A DNA stretch of 64,000 bases from Hermodice carunculata (GCA_964020975.1 OZ026623.1:78188023-78252022), one strand, 5' to 3'; counted from the stretch's first letter, positions 42,636 through 56,963 are shown. Notes: generated by a model not told the origin, from the letters alone. A program made the numbers and translations.

Positions 42636-44399
42636 GCAAGTGCACATAGTGAACATTGCCATTTTCAATGCCAATAATAATGACAAAGCTTCACATTCCT
42701 CAGTACCAAATTTAAAAAGTCTTGAATTTGTAAATATCATATGTAAAAATCTACACTGAAAAGCTCTCAGTTTAGCTCAGATAGTGATTTTGTAAACTTG
42801 TGTGAAGCAACACTCCAAATAGTCATTTTCTAAAACTGTAACCAAATCTCGATTCCATTTTTAAAAAGTGGCCTTTGGGCTCATGAAAATATCATCCCTC
42901 AATATGGAATATGGAATATGGAATATAGAAAAGAAAAGATGTACAATCTTCCAGTTTCTTGGTATTGTTGAAATTAAGCTATGGTACCCCAAGTAGTTTG
43001 TTCTCACATTTGGGTATTTTATACAGAACATTTGATGTGACAAATGTGACCTTCTTCAAGTAGATCAAGCACTGTGTTTATTCCTTGTTAACACCAATTG
43101 GCAAAGTGTACAAGTTTATTTTCAATTTTAATCCAAGAATTATACCCGAAATGTTGATATACAATATACTAAAGGTTTTTGGTTAAAAAAAGTTCAAAAG
43201 GCACCACAATTTTATAACTTCCTTCCAAAATATATTTTTAACTTCTTCAAAAATAATATTGAAATCTCTATATTCAATATCACATTTGTAAATCTGTTGT
43301 AGTTTGATAACTGTCCAAGAACAGGCTCTTTCCAGTTTCCATTGTTTTCAGCCCCTAAAAGTCGTTTGATCGAACTGAATTTAAAGGATTCATTTTAGGA
43401 GTCAATAAGTATCATTTTCAGGCCACCTTGTTCATAAGCTCTAATAACTGTATCTCGCTTTATTTTATCTTTTGTTTGTCCACTCCATAAAAAATTTGAG
43501 AGCAAATTTTCCACTTGTTTAAAAAAAAAATGATTTGTTTATTTTTATAAATTGGACTTGTTGTCATCACATAAGTTAATTGGGGCAAAGCAAAACTTTG
43601 TAATATTGTCACTTTACCAGAAAGTGAAAATGTTATCTGTGACCATATGTTACGCTGACTCTGAATTTTGGGGGTGAGTGGGTTTTAGTTTGGATCAGGA
43701 ATTTTATATGTGTTTGGTGATATCCATATGCCTAGCATCCGTTCACTAATTCTGTCTTGAAGTTGTTTATTTAAATTGAATGCTTTAGAGGCTCCCAATA
43801 GGCATAATTTCACTCTTATCATAGTTTCTTTTGTACCCGAGATCCTTTCAAACCATTCAAATATCTCAATTACTTGTTGTAAACATGCTACCTTAGATTT
43901 GACTGTTTAATTGTTGTCATCTGCATACTGACTTATTATGTGCTCTTTAACTGCAATATTCATACATGCAATTTGATATGTCTTATGATAATACTCAGAA
44001 TTTCTGCACAAATCACAAACAGGTAAGGGGAGAGTGGGCAACACCGACGAACCCCGAGTGACAGAGTAAATGGTGCTGTTGCCTAACCATTGTTGACAAT
44101 GTAACTGTTTGTGATTCTATAAATCGTATCATTCCAATGTAGGAAAGTAGGACCAACGCTAAGAAATGCTAACACTTTTTTAATGAAGCTCCACTCTAAT
44201 CTGTCAAATGTCTTTTCAAATCAATGAAAATTGAAAGGCTGCAATATCTTCACTGTCCGTATAATCTAAAATTTTCATCATCCTCATAATATTTTCGCCT
44301 ATATATCTACTTTAAAACAAATCCTCTGTGATCTCTGTTTATAATAGTTGGCAGTAGTTTTTTCATCCTGTATTCAGTACGTTTTGTTATAATCTTATA

Positions 44400-44467
<68 letters not shown>

Positions 44468-46130
44468 TTAAAAAGTGCAATTGTTCTCCAATTTTTAAGC
44501 TGCAGTGGTTCTTTATCTGTTTAAGTGGAAGAGTGATAATTCCCTGACTCTGTGAAATAGATAAATGACATTATAATTTTTAAGTCTGTGTTTAAAAGTG
44601 AAACTAGTCTCCATTATATAAAGCTCCAGTTGATCCTTATCCTTTTTAAGCAGAGGGGTGGTTATTCTTTGACAGTGTGTAATAGATAAATGACCTTTTT
44701 ATGAGCAAAATTTATATAATTGAGCAGAAGCTTTTTGACATCATTCCCAAAAATATAATTCAATTGGGATACCATCTGTTCCGGGACTTTTGTTGTTTTT
44801 AAAAGTTTGGTTTATGTTTGCCACTTCCTGTTCCGTAACAGGACCCTCACAGGAAGCTTGGTTAGCCTCCGTAAGCTTGAGAGTATTTGCAGCACCTGAA
44901 ATGTCTTTTTGTAAATTTACATCTGTAGTTTCTTGCGATGTATATATTCACTCATAAAATTTAGCCTGTTATTAGAGTATCTGGTTTTTATTCTTTGGAA
45001 CTAGACCCTTTAATAATCGCAATTGTTCAAAAACCTTGTTATTAAAGCTCCGCTTTCTAAATTTAAGGACTATCTATTTGCTTTACCACCTTCCTCATAC
45101 CACTGTATTTTTCATCTTATGATAGCTCTATGAGTTACATATCCCACTTCTTGCTCTAATTCCTCTTTTGCTCTCCGAATCTCATTCTCATGCTAACTAG
45201 GGTCAGGATCATTATGCTGCATCTCGTCTAAATCTTTTAATCTATCTTCTATTTCTTTAATCCTATTTATTCTTTCCTGTTTCTTCTTTGATGCATATTT
45301 TATTTCTCTCTCTCTCCCCCCCCCCGTATTTGTGACTTTACTGTGTCCCATAATAGGGCTGGCTTAGCTTCGGGATTCAGGTATATTGTCTGTGCTATAA
45401 TTTGTTTTGCTTGGTCAATATACACTTTGTCGGTTATTAATGAGCACTTTAACTTTCAAAAACCTCTACCTCTCTCCTCAGATTGTGTTACTAATGTCCA
45501 AAAACCTTTGAATGATCTGTTCTGAAACCAGGTTTTATATCAGACTGTTTTGTGCATGAAGTCATGCTAAATGATACCAAGAAGTCCAGCCTACAAAATA
45601 TATTAGGATTATTGCTGTGCCAAGTGAATCTTGACTTCTCTTTGTGTCCTCCAAATATCAATGAAGTCTATCTTCCATCAGTGCCAATAATGTTGCTTGA
45701 GCTCTCTTATGTGCGTGAGCTCGGCCACCGATCTTTTCCTTTTTCACATCCAAAACTAATTTTAAATCTCGACCTAAGACTCTGTTATCATTGGGAAGTG
45801 CTTCAATAAAATTTCCAAAATTTTCAAAACATGTAGGAGTATTCTTATTTTGGGCTGTAGAGATTAACCAATGTTACTCTTTTGCTGCCAATTTAAGTGT
45901 CTGCAAGAATGTAACGACCGTCAAGATCTGAATGTACATTATGTATATCCATGTAGAAATTGTTTTTAAATAAGATACAGTCCCCTCTGCAATCATATGT
46001 GCCATTTGCAAATAAAATATCATAACCCCGTTTAGTCTTCTATTGACACTCTATTTGCGGTGTACAGTGTGTTTCTTGTAACAATACAATTCCAGTTTCA
46101 CTATTATGTACATTATAAAACACTTAACGG
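42636..46130 (-). pseudogene. L1/Tx1-like LINE relic (ORF2)
   Basis: Read on the minus strand. Endonuclease: ILFANGTYDCRGDCILFKNN and then GSKRVTLVNLYSPK (about 46.05-45.85 kb). Linker: PALLWDTVKSQIRG (about 45.35). RT entry: TEQEVANINQTFKNNKSPGT and DGIPIELY (about 44.8). RT core with LPTIINRDHRGFVLK (about 44.35). Post-RT: SEIMPIGSL (about 43.8), KVTILQSFALPQLTY, VENLLSNFLWSGQTKDKIKR and YEQGGLKM (about 43.5). The end is TNYLGYHSLISTIPRNWK (about 42.97). These are L1/Tx1-clade signatures in order. Many stops and shifts make it an old, inactive copy. A (TA)n run has grown inside the RT at 44400-44463. Confidence 0.8.
44400..44463. repeat. (TA)n microsatellite
   Basis: About 32 TA units within the LINE relic. 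Confidence 0.97.
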
Positions 46131-46250
46131 CGTTTGTTATTATTTGGCAAATCTGTTACGTTTATTGAACTAATTACTACCACTGACATTTCAAATCTTA
46201 AATTCTGTGTTTACAACATGTCTCTTTTTAATGTAGAAGCATCCTGTGTG

Positions 46251-47668
<1,418 letters not shown>

Positions 47669-47753
47669 GACGATAATAATGATAATAATAATGAAGATGA
47701 TGATGATAATAATGATAATAATAATAATGATAATAATAATAATAATAATAATG

Positions 47754-47826
<73 letters not shown>

Positions 47827-47844
47827 TAACAATAATTATAATAA
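47669..47844. repeat. (TAA)n / (GAT)n microsatellite
   Basis: Mixed GATAAT and GATGAT units pass into pure TAA triplets. The poly-Asn, poly-Ile, poly-Tyr and poly-Leu frames are artefacts. Confidence 0.97.
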
Positions 47845-48300
47845 CGAAACCAACACACATCCCAAAAGTACATCTACTTTTGCACATGATTACCTTAAAG
47901 TTCACTATATTCAAATTGCCGAAGAATTGTCATTATTTGCATGTTCAATTTGGTCAGAAAGTGGCTCTATACTAACGATAAGTTCATATTCTCTGTAAAC
48001 AGACCTTTCGTTCATGTGTTAGCTAAGCTGCAGTTGCAGAGACAATATCAATGGTCTCGATCAACCGCTTGCCTCTGGATGTGTCTGGCACTGAAAAACA
48101 TAGAATGATCATTTATGTCATCAAACGATAAAAATTTAAATGGGCTGGAACACCACCAATCCAGTTTGAAAGGACGTTTGTCTAATTATGTATCCATTGG
48201 ACAAAATAACTCATCTTAATCTCTTTTTACTTTTTTTTTTAGGGAAGCATATGAAGATGCTAAATCTTAGTTCCCATTTGCTGAGATTCTGTATTTGAAA

Positions 48301-48552
48301 TTAACTCTTTCAGTACCAATTGCGACTGAAGTCGAACAACTTAGAATGGACTGTTCTAAATCATAATAAGGCCGCTACATTAATGTTTTTGGTAAAAAAA
48401 GACATTCGAGTCAAGTAAGAGTATGCCTGTAGTTACATAGAACATAATAGTCCAGGTCAACAGTTTTCCTTGGGGCGCGCTGGGCACATTGCCCCCAAAC
48501 TGCACCGAGGAAAGCTGTTGAGTCAAACAAAATGCTTCACTGAAAGAGCTAA
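48301..48552 (+). mobile_element. piggyBac-like MITE, copy 3
   Basis: It starts TTAACTCTTTCAGTACC and ends CACTGAAAGAGCTAA. The right end on the other strand reads TTAGCTCTTTCAGTG. The centre has the family's imperfect hairpin (GGTCAACAGTTTTCCTTGGG ... CCGAGGAAAGCTGTTGAG). The ends differ somewhat from the copy at 11142, so it may be a subfamily. Confidence 0.6.
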
Positions 48553-49761
48553 TACACATCTGCTGTTCTCCACAACAATATCTAGGTCCAATATGAAATT
48601 TAAAAAAAAAAACAACAACTTATTTTCATTACTTATGTCATTTCTTTGCATGGATAATGAAATTTCAATTGCTCAAAGCTGAATCGCATAAGAGCGATAG
48701 ACTCGGCCACAGTAACTCATTTTGTGTTTCTTGTCTTCCCGGTAAATCTAGACAATATTATTGCAAGAATTTTGAGGTGTATGTATAAACCTATAAAAAT
48801 GAAAAGTCAACATGGATTTTGAAGAATACACACTTATTATGCAAGCTTGTAGTATGGACATCGACACAAAGACTTTTGCATTCTTCAACTCAAAGCGATA
48901 TTTTGTTGCGGGTCCTCATATGTCCGGTGCGAAAAATTAATAGAAAAGAATAGAATAGGGTAAATTTGTTTCACTTTATATATGTGAAGAATTAGAGGAT
49001 GTGTTTCGGCGGAACAGCTTTTATGTTTTTCAAAACAACGGTGTCCTGCTTTGTTTTTATCAAAGACGGATTTGAACCACATTGGTTTCTTTCAAATGGC
49101 CATCTATCAGTACGCCAACATGACTGTAGCACCACCAGGTTTTTCTCTGGAGCACAAAACAAAATTTAAGTGGCAAAACACCGAACTAAGCATCGGTCTG
49201 CTCAACAGTCAACAACTTTTGTTTTTTGTTTTGTTTTGTTTTTTTCGTAATGCCTTTATTTTTCTTCTGATACGACTAACGAATTGCCCTTTCTTTAGCA
49301 GGCCATCATTCCACATGCAACATTGTCATTTAATACACTATAAATGAGATAACTTTTCCTCACAGGCTTATGCTTGTGAAAATTGAGCAGGGATGGGATT
49401 TTTTGCGTCACCAAAATGCCCCTTTTGTCAAAAAAAATGCGGTTTATTTTGTGTGAAAAGCTCGCGTGAGCTCTACATACATGCACAAACCACGCCGCAC
49501 ATCGGAAAGGCAAAATGCACTGTACTAATACTTATAATCTTTCACAAGCTGGTATTTTTCATTAAGAATATGTAATTATCAATAGCGCAATAACATCGCA
49601 GCAGAATTGTAATCTACCATTTATGGTGGATGTTATCCTAATGCAAATCGGATATTTTGAGTGGTGAGGAAGATTGCCTCCTTGCTCTCATGGTTGCATT
49701 TCTCACACTAGGTAAAAGATACCTCCAGTTTTTATATCTATGGCTTATATATATATGTAAA
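48553..49761. other. Unassigned intergenic DNA
   Basis: No recognisable gene or repeat ends. Confidence 0.5.
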
Positions 49762-51216
49762 TATATTGGAACGCCATTTCTTGTTTAATTCAGTATTTGA
49801 TAAGATGACTAAATATTTGGTCACAAGGACAATTAAATTTACTCTTATGAACAAATATTGGATCAGGTGATTAAATATTTACTCATGAGACTAAATATTT
49901 AATCACATGATCAAATCAATTTGATCTGATGAACAAATGTATTTGTGCATCTGATCTAAATCAGTATGTTTGTTCTTCTGATCAAAGTGATTTGATGAGA
50001 AGAGCAAACTGATTAAATCAGAAGATCAAAGAGATTTGTTCAGGGAAACAAATAAAATGAATTTGATCACGTTAACAAATACATTTGTTCAGATGACTAA
50101 ATCGATTTGTTCTTCTGATCAAATGGAATAAGGTATATCCGGATTTATTCACCTGAACAAATATATTTGTTCCCGTGGCCAAATCTTTTTGATCTTTTGA
50201 ATAAATAGAAGTTTCTGCACTATCAGATAACAATTACTCCCTCTGGTATGCTCGTCACTTCTGGTAGTCTGTGTACTATTTCTTGCGGGGATCAAATACT
50301 GGCGGATGTGATTTGTATCGAAGCATAAATATTTGATCTGCGGAACAATTCAGACAGGGAGCGTCAATTTAACTAAGTTGGGGGAGATTTGTTGAGTTGA
50401 TCAAATCGATTTGTCTGAAGAACAATTCAATTTAATCAGATGACCAAATAGCACCTATTCATTCATTTAATCGTCTGGGGCTGTATTCACAAAGAGTTTA
50501 ATCTGATCCTGAATTTAATCCTAAAATGAAAGTCAATCTGCCTTTGGGTCTTGGACTACTAAATTTTTGGCCTCATGTTTGATCTAAACTTGCAGGATTA
50601 GTTAGTATATGTTCTCGGCTGTAACATGAACTTGAAAATTGAAGTTTTCATTTCATTTAATCAATCTTGATTAAATCAAGATTTGAATCCTGCTTCAAAA
50701 AATTTAGTACTGGATCAACCTAAGGCTGATTTAATAAAATGAACCTCTAAATTCTAAAATTCATATTGTAGCTAAGAGCATTTATTGGCTAATCCTTCAC
50801 GTTTTGATCAAACATTGAGCCAAGGTTTAAATAATGTGGCCCAAACCCACATTGATTTTAATTTTGGGATTAAAGTTAGCATCAGATTAAATTCTTAAAT
50901 GTGAATACGGCCACTAAACAAATGTATTTGTTCATGTGATCAAATAAGAGTGAATACATATTTTTATAAATATTTAATCACATGATCAAATCGATTTGAT
51001 CTGATGAACAAATATATTTGTTCTTCTGATCAAATTGATTTGATAAAAAGAACAAATCGATTTAATCAGAACATCAAATCAATTTATTCAGAGGAACAAA
51101 TAGAGCGTTTTTAATCACGTGAACAAATGTATTTATTCACCGCATGAGCACGACTTGTTCTTCTGATAAAATATCTAATCATCTGATCAAATACTGAATA
51201 AAACAAGAAATGGCGT

Positions 51217-51225
<9 letters not shown>
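49762..51225. mobile_element. TIR element made of alternating short palindromes
   Basis: The left end is TATATTGGAACGCCATTTCT, continuing TGTTTAATTCAGTATTTGAT. The right end on the other strand is TATATTGGAACGCCATTTCT, continuing TGTTTTATTCAGTATTTGAT. That is a terminal repeat of about 42 bp with one mismatch. Between the ends, apart from a nested MITE (50477-50914), the sequence is a run of degenerate 16-18-bp palindromes. They are of two kinds, GATCAAATCGATTTGATC and GAACAAATATATTTGTTC, spaced every 22-25 bp. There is no coding capacity. It is flanked by TA-rich DNA, so a TA or TATA target is likely. I do not recognise the superfamily. Confidence 0.75.
50477..50914. mobile_element. MITE nested in the palindrome element
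   Basis: It starts GGGGCTGTATTCACAAAGAG, continuing TTTAATCTGATCC. The right end on the other strand is GTGGCCGTATTCACATTTAA, continuing GAATTTAATCTGATGC. This 438-bp, AT-rich, non-coding element interrupts the palindrome array. GG(C/G)CGTATTCA-type ends recur in many animal MITEs. The target duplication is not clear. Confidence 0.65.

Positions 51226-51284
<59 letters not shown>
51221..51284. repeat. (TA)n microsatellite
   Basis: About 32 TA units at the right edge of the palindrome element. Confidence 0.97.
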
Positions 51285-51288
<4 letters not shown>

Positions 51289-52661
51289 TACATCTCAATT
51301 GGCGCAGTGACACGATCAACCCAAGCCACCCGCAGATGACACAGAGACATCGAATAAGTTGCTAGTTTTACATCCCTGCCGAGATCTATGCTTGCCTAGT
51401 AATAGTTGCTTTAAATTCAGTGTTTGATATAATTAACAGACAAAAAAAAAAGAAAAAAAAGAAAAAAAAAAAAACAAAAAAAAAACAAACAAAAAAAAAG
51501 AAAAAGGCAAAACACGTCAAAGAAATATTGATTTGTAGAATAACCGGTTATCATATTTAATGACTTGACCCTTTCAATACAAGAACCTAACAAATCTTTT
51601 CCTATTCAAATTGCCTGGATGTTGATGTCGTTTGTAGCTTTCTCATTAAACTCTACCTGTGTATATGTGGCACACAAGTTTCCATAGAACGGTGCATCCC
51701 AGGAGACTAACTCTCCTCAACGTGAATCGGATGCCACCCGTGGCAAGGAAATCTGTGGAGTCGATCTTATTCGTCGTACCAGAGATGGGCTGAGACAACA
51801 TCTGCTCAGGACCCATGCGGAAACGAAAAATAAATGTTATTAGGCTAGAGGATATAACTGTGGCAGGTTTATAAGGAAACATAAATATATAAGGGCCAAT
51901 AAAAAAAAAATTAAATGAGAAGACAGTGATGACTTTGAATGGAAGTCACATTTGGCAATTTCTGTTGCAAACGTGGAGATTAAAATACATGTTAGAACTT
52001 TCCCGCAATGCTTTGGTCTGTACGCAATGTCTTCTACGTGCGAAGCAAACGGAACCGCTATACGTCTTGTAACATGCATCGAGGTTCTAGCCACAGTTTC
52101 TTGCAGCTTTTTAACAAATTATGATCGCATCGGCATCCTCCGAAACCAAGGTTACATGTAATGTTACCAAATCTTTGGCGGGGTTGCTTCCAAACAACAT
52201 GTTTACTTGATCATTATCTTTTCTGTGAAACGTGGGATCCTTGTTGCCTGGCAGCCAAGACGAAAGACAGCCATTCCAGAACCACCTATGTGGAGGGAGA
52301 ATACGACTTAAATATATCTCAGTAGCTTATTGGAAGAGCTCAGTGTGTTTTTAGTCATTTGTGCTAAATTTACCTGCAGCGATGTGGTTTATATGAATGT
52401 GAAGTCTCAGTTACTCAGCAGCACATGTGTCTATCAACTCCAGAACAAATCTATGGTCAGTATATGGACAGCTGAACAATTGCTTTTCTGCAAGGAGAAA
52501 GTTGAAGTTACTGCAACGGAATAGAAACTATTCTCCCGAGAATTCCGGAGAACAGGTATAATTAAAGAACTAGCCGAATAACAAACCACTTGTTCACTCT
52601 AGGAAGCTGCTTGTTTACTAACAAAGAATCCCAAAAGTGAGGTGTGAGTGTCATAAGGGCT
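51285..52661. other. Unassigned intergenic DNA
   Basis: An A-rich tract lies at 51441-51505. No gene is recognised. Confidence 0.5.
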
Positions 52662-52743
52662 ATGGGACAGAATGGAAGCAAGAAGAAGATTATGAGAAGA
52701 AGCCAACAAAAGCAGCAGAGGCAGCCAGAGGTATTTCTTGAGA
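52662..52743 (+). CDS. Candidate first coding exon, unknown gene
   Basis: ATG (52662) opens MGQNGSKKKIMRRSQQKQQR and then QPEVFLE, 27 codons plus one base, ending at a full-consensus donor GAGA|GTAAGT (52744). The start fits the N-myristoylation pattern (Gly2, Ser6, Lys7) followed by a basic stretch, which would suit a membrane-anchored protein. I do not recognise the protein and cannot find a second exon in the remaining 11 kb. The start context (GGGCTATGG) has G at +4 but not the best -3 base. It could be chance. Confidence 0.2.
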
Positions 52744-52744
52744 G

Positions 52745-55537
52745 TAAGTATCAATTTAGTGTCTTCTTCCCGTTTGTTTATACTCCTTTGTTGGCTTGTG
52801 TAAATAAAGCTTCTGTTTGTCACCAGGTATTTGATTCCATTTCTTTTATGATATACAAGTCATTGGTAGCAAAAGGTCACTTTTCAGAAACCCATTCAGC
52901 TGTTAAGTAAAAGCTTGCAAAGAAATTTTACTGCATTACGTTTCCCATATGAACAAAGAAACATAACAGCTTTTCTCTCAGTGCTTATATTTTCTTTTTT
53001 TTTTTTGATGCTTTGGCTTCTTGAAATTGATTTTATTCCTGGTCCAAAGCAGTTGATTCACATTTTTCTTGCGGTAAAGTTTATATTGCTTTGCCAATGG
53101 GTGACTGTTCATACGAGGCCTTAGTTACAAATGCCCATCTTAGCACAGCATATTATTTCTTTATTTATAAAATTTTAACATGAAACCAAAAAAAAAAAAA
53201 AAAAAAAAAAAAGTAAAATGAATAAAATTGAAGTTTACGGAACTGAAGTAACGTGACGTAAAGTGAAATGTGTATGGTATAAGTCGAGTCGCAGATCCGC
53301 ATAGAAAACGATAAATTGTTTTTGTTGAAAAAAGCTGTTGTGTGCGATGTTTAAACTTATTTTTTTAAACAGAGTGATGGATCATAAAGTTCTAATGAAT
53401 GGTGAAAATTTCAGTGTGATTCATAAGTTTCTCCAATTTACATGTGTACATATATATCTATGTGGTATTTACATACTGTGCACATGTGTCCACGTGATTA
53501 GGCAATTGTTGAACATGCACGATTGTGTTTGTATCTAAGCTGTTATTGTGGCTATCCAACCTATAAATGTACACATACATGTGTGTGATTCTAAAAACTG
53601 TTCAACATGCAAGTGTACATATATATGTCCACGAAGTTATATTAACTATATGGATTTTAGCCAGTGACCAGCCTTCATGTTCGCCCCGGTGGCTATAATT
53701 ACTGTTCAGCCCACATGTGTAGAAGTGTCCATCTATCTGTTCAATGCAATTACAGAAGTTCAACAGACCAAACTGCGGTCAAATTTGAAACAAATGCTAT
53801 AATCGTAAAGTGTCTTATGATTAGCTTATTTGCAACAACAGAACAAATTGCGACATTAACAAAATCAAATCTGTGACAATACGGTTTCAATATGTATTTT
53901 CCATTGAAATTGTTACATCCAATATGAATATATACATTGTAAGGAGATTTGGTCTCGTGATTCTAGTAAGAAGCAAGCTTAAATTTGAAAGTTCTTTACC
54001 ATTATGCAGTTATTATGTGTTGGCGCTGAAACCTCCAAAACCAAAACCAAACAGAGTTGCAGCTGTTTCAAAATAGACATCAAATCACTAATTCTCAATT
54101 TAAAAAAGAAATGCACAAATGAAATCCACAATGACAAATATATCAGGCACACGTAATCTGATAACGAAATTGCTCTTTAAAGTAATATGTATTTGTAGGG
54201 ACTGATGAATTACCATCAAATAAAGACTGTTGTAACCATTAACAGTGGAGTATTTCACCGTACTTGTGTTTTGTGGTCGTTTTAACAATATGTTGCCAGG
54301 AAGTGATCATATATTTTGACATATTTATCGGGCTTACAGGATTTTTTAACGATAGCCCGACAGCACGGGATGGAAGAGACAGGAGAAAATACATGAGCTT
54401 AACGGTGATCGAGTTGTTGTACCACATTGGGTCGACAGAGCGTATGAGTTAATTAAATCAAGGAGGGCCGAGAGATCCCTGGCTTCTCGGGTAAACACAC
54501 TTTATCACACACGGTTATGGGACGGCGTGCCTGGAGCTAAGGTTACAATGCTCATATTGTCATGGCCTTTTCCGTCATTCTCGAGCAGAGACAGGAAATC
54601 TAAAATTGGAAAAAGGACTGAAAATACATTTTACGTTGATATAATTAGTTTTATGTGTAGGGTTGGTCACTATGTTTAGAGCTCCGTATGGAAATTCAAA
54701 GCAAACGAGAAACAACGTGACGCATTTTTTTTCTTGTGGCTTGATAAACCAATGTGCTATTATTTTGTTACTGAACATTCGGAAGAATAATTGACCCTGT
54801 ATTCGTCAGATCACATGGCCGTTAATGATATGGATCAGGTCTTGGATAGAATAGTAAAATCTTTTGCTCAATGCGGTTACGGATAAGATAATTAAAAAGA
54901 ACTTGACTTATAGGCCATTTACATATTAACTATATGGACGCTGAGTTTACAGCTTTCTTCAGCGCGCTCTTAGCGCATTAATGCCTACTAGTATTAGAAA
55001 GGAGCAGACGACATTTTGACATCAGATGATTGTAGGTTATTCTAATAAGGAAAAGTTGCATGCCGATATCATGGCGTTAGGCCCCTCAAGCTTAACCATT
55101 AAGTCGCTAAGGGTTAATAAAGTATCCATTTTATGTTTAACGAGAAATGAATAAACTTCATCATGTCCAGAAAATATTAACCGAACGCCCACTGCCATGG
55201 AATTCTACGACTCTCCCATGAAATATTGCGTAATGCACAGGAGCCACGTGGCGTCCTCCGTTTTGCATTTTTATTATCATTTGATTTGCCAAACCATTTT
55301 GTAACTAAAATTTTGCCTTTAATTCAGAGATAACCATTTACTTTATGATGTCGTAACCCATGATCACCTGTTGCCTTATACTTCAGCCTACATTTCAAAA
55401 GGAGCCATTGTGTGAGTTGGAATGAATTCAGAAAATATGTCCCGTCTAGGATGTTAAGGAAAGTACCAGGATTCGAATGATATTTGAAACAAAAAAGAGT
55501 GGATTGGAGCCGGAAGCTTGGTGTCATACAATATTAT
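52745..55537. other. Unassigned intergenic DNA
   Basis: A poly-A run lies at 53188-53212. No gene, RNA or repeat ends are recognised. Confidence 0.5.
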
Positions 55538-55680
55538 ACAATTATGGACTTTTGCTGAGATCACTGGTTAGTTTTATGGACCTGAAAGAAGAATACTGAC
55601 CGAGGCCTTCGGCCTCGGTCAGTATTCTTCTTTCAGGTCCATAAAACTAACCAGTGAATGAAGCAAAAGTCCATAATTGT
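55538..55680. repeat. 143-bp palindrome (foldback element)
   Basis: The arms 55538-55607 and 55611-55680 are near-perfect inverted copies around TTC. The inner 46 bp or so of each arm match exactly (from CACTGGTTAG to CCGAGGCC). The outer parts differ only around GAGAT versus GAATGA. It has no coding capacity. It could be a foldback MITE that has lost its loop. Confidence 0.85.
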
Positions 55681-56253
55681 TTTATTTTATGAGTTACATC
55701 GAAACATTACGATTCCAATGACTTGGCCACGCCCACAAATCACTATTACGATTCCGCTGACTTGGGCACTCCATCTCAAGTCATTAAACTATTTTCAGCT
55801 TTGCCACGTGCACCGTCGTAACCAATAAGATTACGGTAATCTTGAAAGAGTCACCAACTCATAAAATAATAACAATTATTGTCTTGCGTTTATATTACTT
55901 ATAACTAGAAATCTTTTCTCACCATATTTTTTTTAGGGAGAGAGTGTTGCCTAGCTGGAAAAAAATAGCCCCTGTCCTATGCATAACTTTTTATTATAGT
56001 AAATTTAGAGCACGTCTAAGGAAAATATGAATTACAGGATAATAGTTAGGCTATATGAGGGAAGGGCAAAATTATATGTCTTAAAAATATAGATGAGAAA
56101 ACGTTTTATGTAACCCCCCAACAAAAAAGATGTTGACGGAAAGTTAGACATGTTACGTGTGAAGTTTGCCTTGACAAGATTTGTTTAGCCTGTTCACACG
56201 AATATATTATTTGCTACTCCGTTGCATTGCTTTCTACGATAGAGTAAAATGCG
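55681..56253. other. Unassigned intergenic DNA
   Basis: Two related segments ACATTACGATTCCAATGACTTGG and CTATTACGATTCCGCTGACTTGG (about 55704 and 55743) form a short duplication. No gene is recognised. Confidence 0.45.
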
Positions 56254-56350
56254 TTAACCATTCCCTGTTGAATTAAGACTGAGTCAAGAACTTTCCTTGG
56301 CGTGGAAACCTGTTGACCTTGGTCATGTAATTTTGATAGGCTTCCTCTAA
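56254..56350 (-). mobile_element. piggyBac-like MITE, fragment
   Basis: It starts TTAACCATTCCCTGTTG and has GACTGAGTCAAGAACTTTCC and AACCTGTTGACCTTGG, the hairpin words of the family at 11142 in inverse order. The rest is eroded. Confidence 0.4.
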
Positions 56351-56736
56351 TATTCTAATTCATTTTTTATTATTATTGTTTAACTACGTCAAAAGCGTTG
56401 AACCAGACCACGATACCACCAGCCGGTTGTGGGCGTGAAATGGGAATAGGTTAAAACCAGAGCATGTACAGTTGACACCACCTTTGAAAAAGTAGCCAAA
56501 ACATAATATGAAGAGTATGCTTGGCAAAATATGTAAATGCCATGGATAACGTGACATTTACCTAACGTATGACTTGAAAACATTCTCGGGCGGTATAAGG
56601 TTACTGCAACGTTTCATCTGCGTACAATCTACAGTGACGGCAAACTGGCTACTACCTTATTGAAAATATTTTCAGCCAATGCTAACTGATCTGTCACCTG
56701 AATATTTTCTCAGTCATAAGGCATCTGACTTGACTA

Positions 56737-56963
56737 TTGTATTTGTGTCTTTTTGCCCAGTACCACTTCCTAGTAGTAGTCATTACCCTATTCCGCAGTC
56801 CGAACTCTTGACTATCCATAAGTTAACCTGTCCATGTTTAATCTATGTACATATGGAATTACTATTGTCCATATTACACACGTTCCTCTGTAAAATTTTG
56901 TCATAGGCTGTATCAGCCCAAATAAATTAAAGGGTCTTCAGCGGGTTACTTCTCAACATGTTT
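56737..56963 (+). repeat. Terminal-exon-like repeat, copy B
   Basis: The acceptor is TGTGTCTTTTTGCCCAG| (AG at 56759-56760). The frame reads PLPSSSHYPIPQSEL ... [20 protein letters not shown] to TAG 56904-56906, followed by AATAAA at 56921-56926 and the shared 3' words GGGTCTTCAGCGGGTTAC and AACATGTTT. It has one extra in-frame codon (TAG in the DNA register GTAGTAG) relative to copies A and C. Confidence 0.65.

Noticed and set aside
53991-54076. A last exon ending LKPPKPKPNRVAAVSK
   Set aside because: A Pro/Lys-rich tail with a possible acceptor upstream, but no partner exon, polyA signal or family match.
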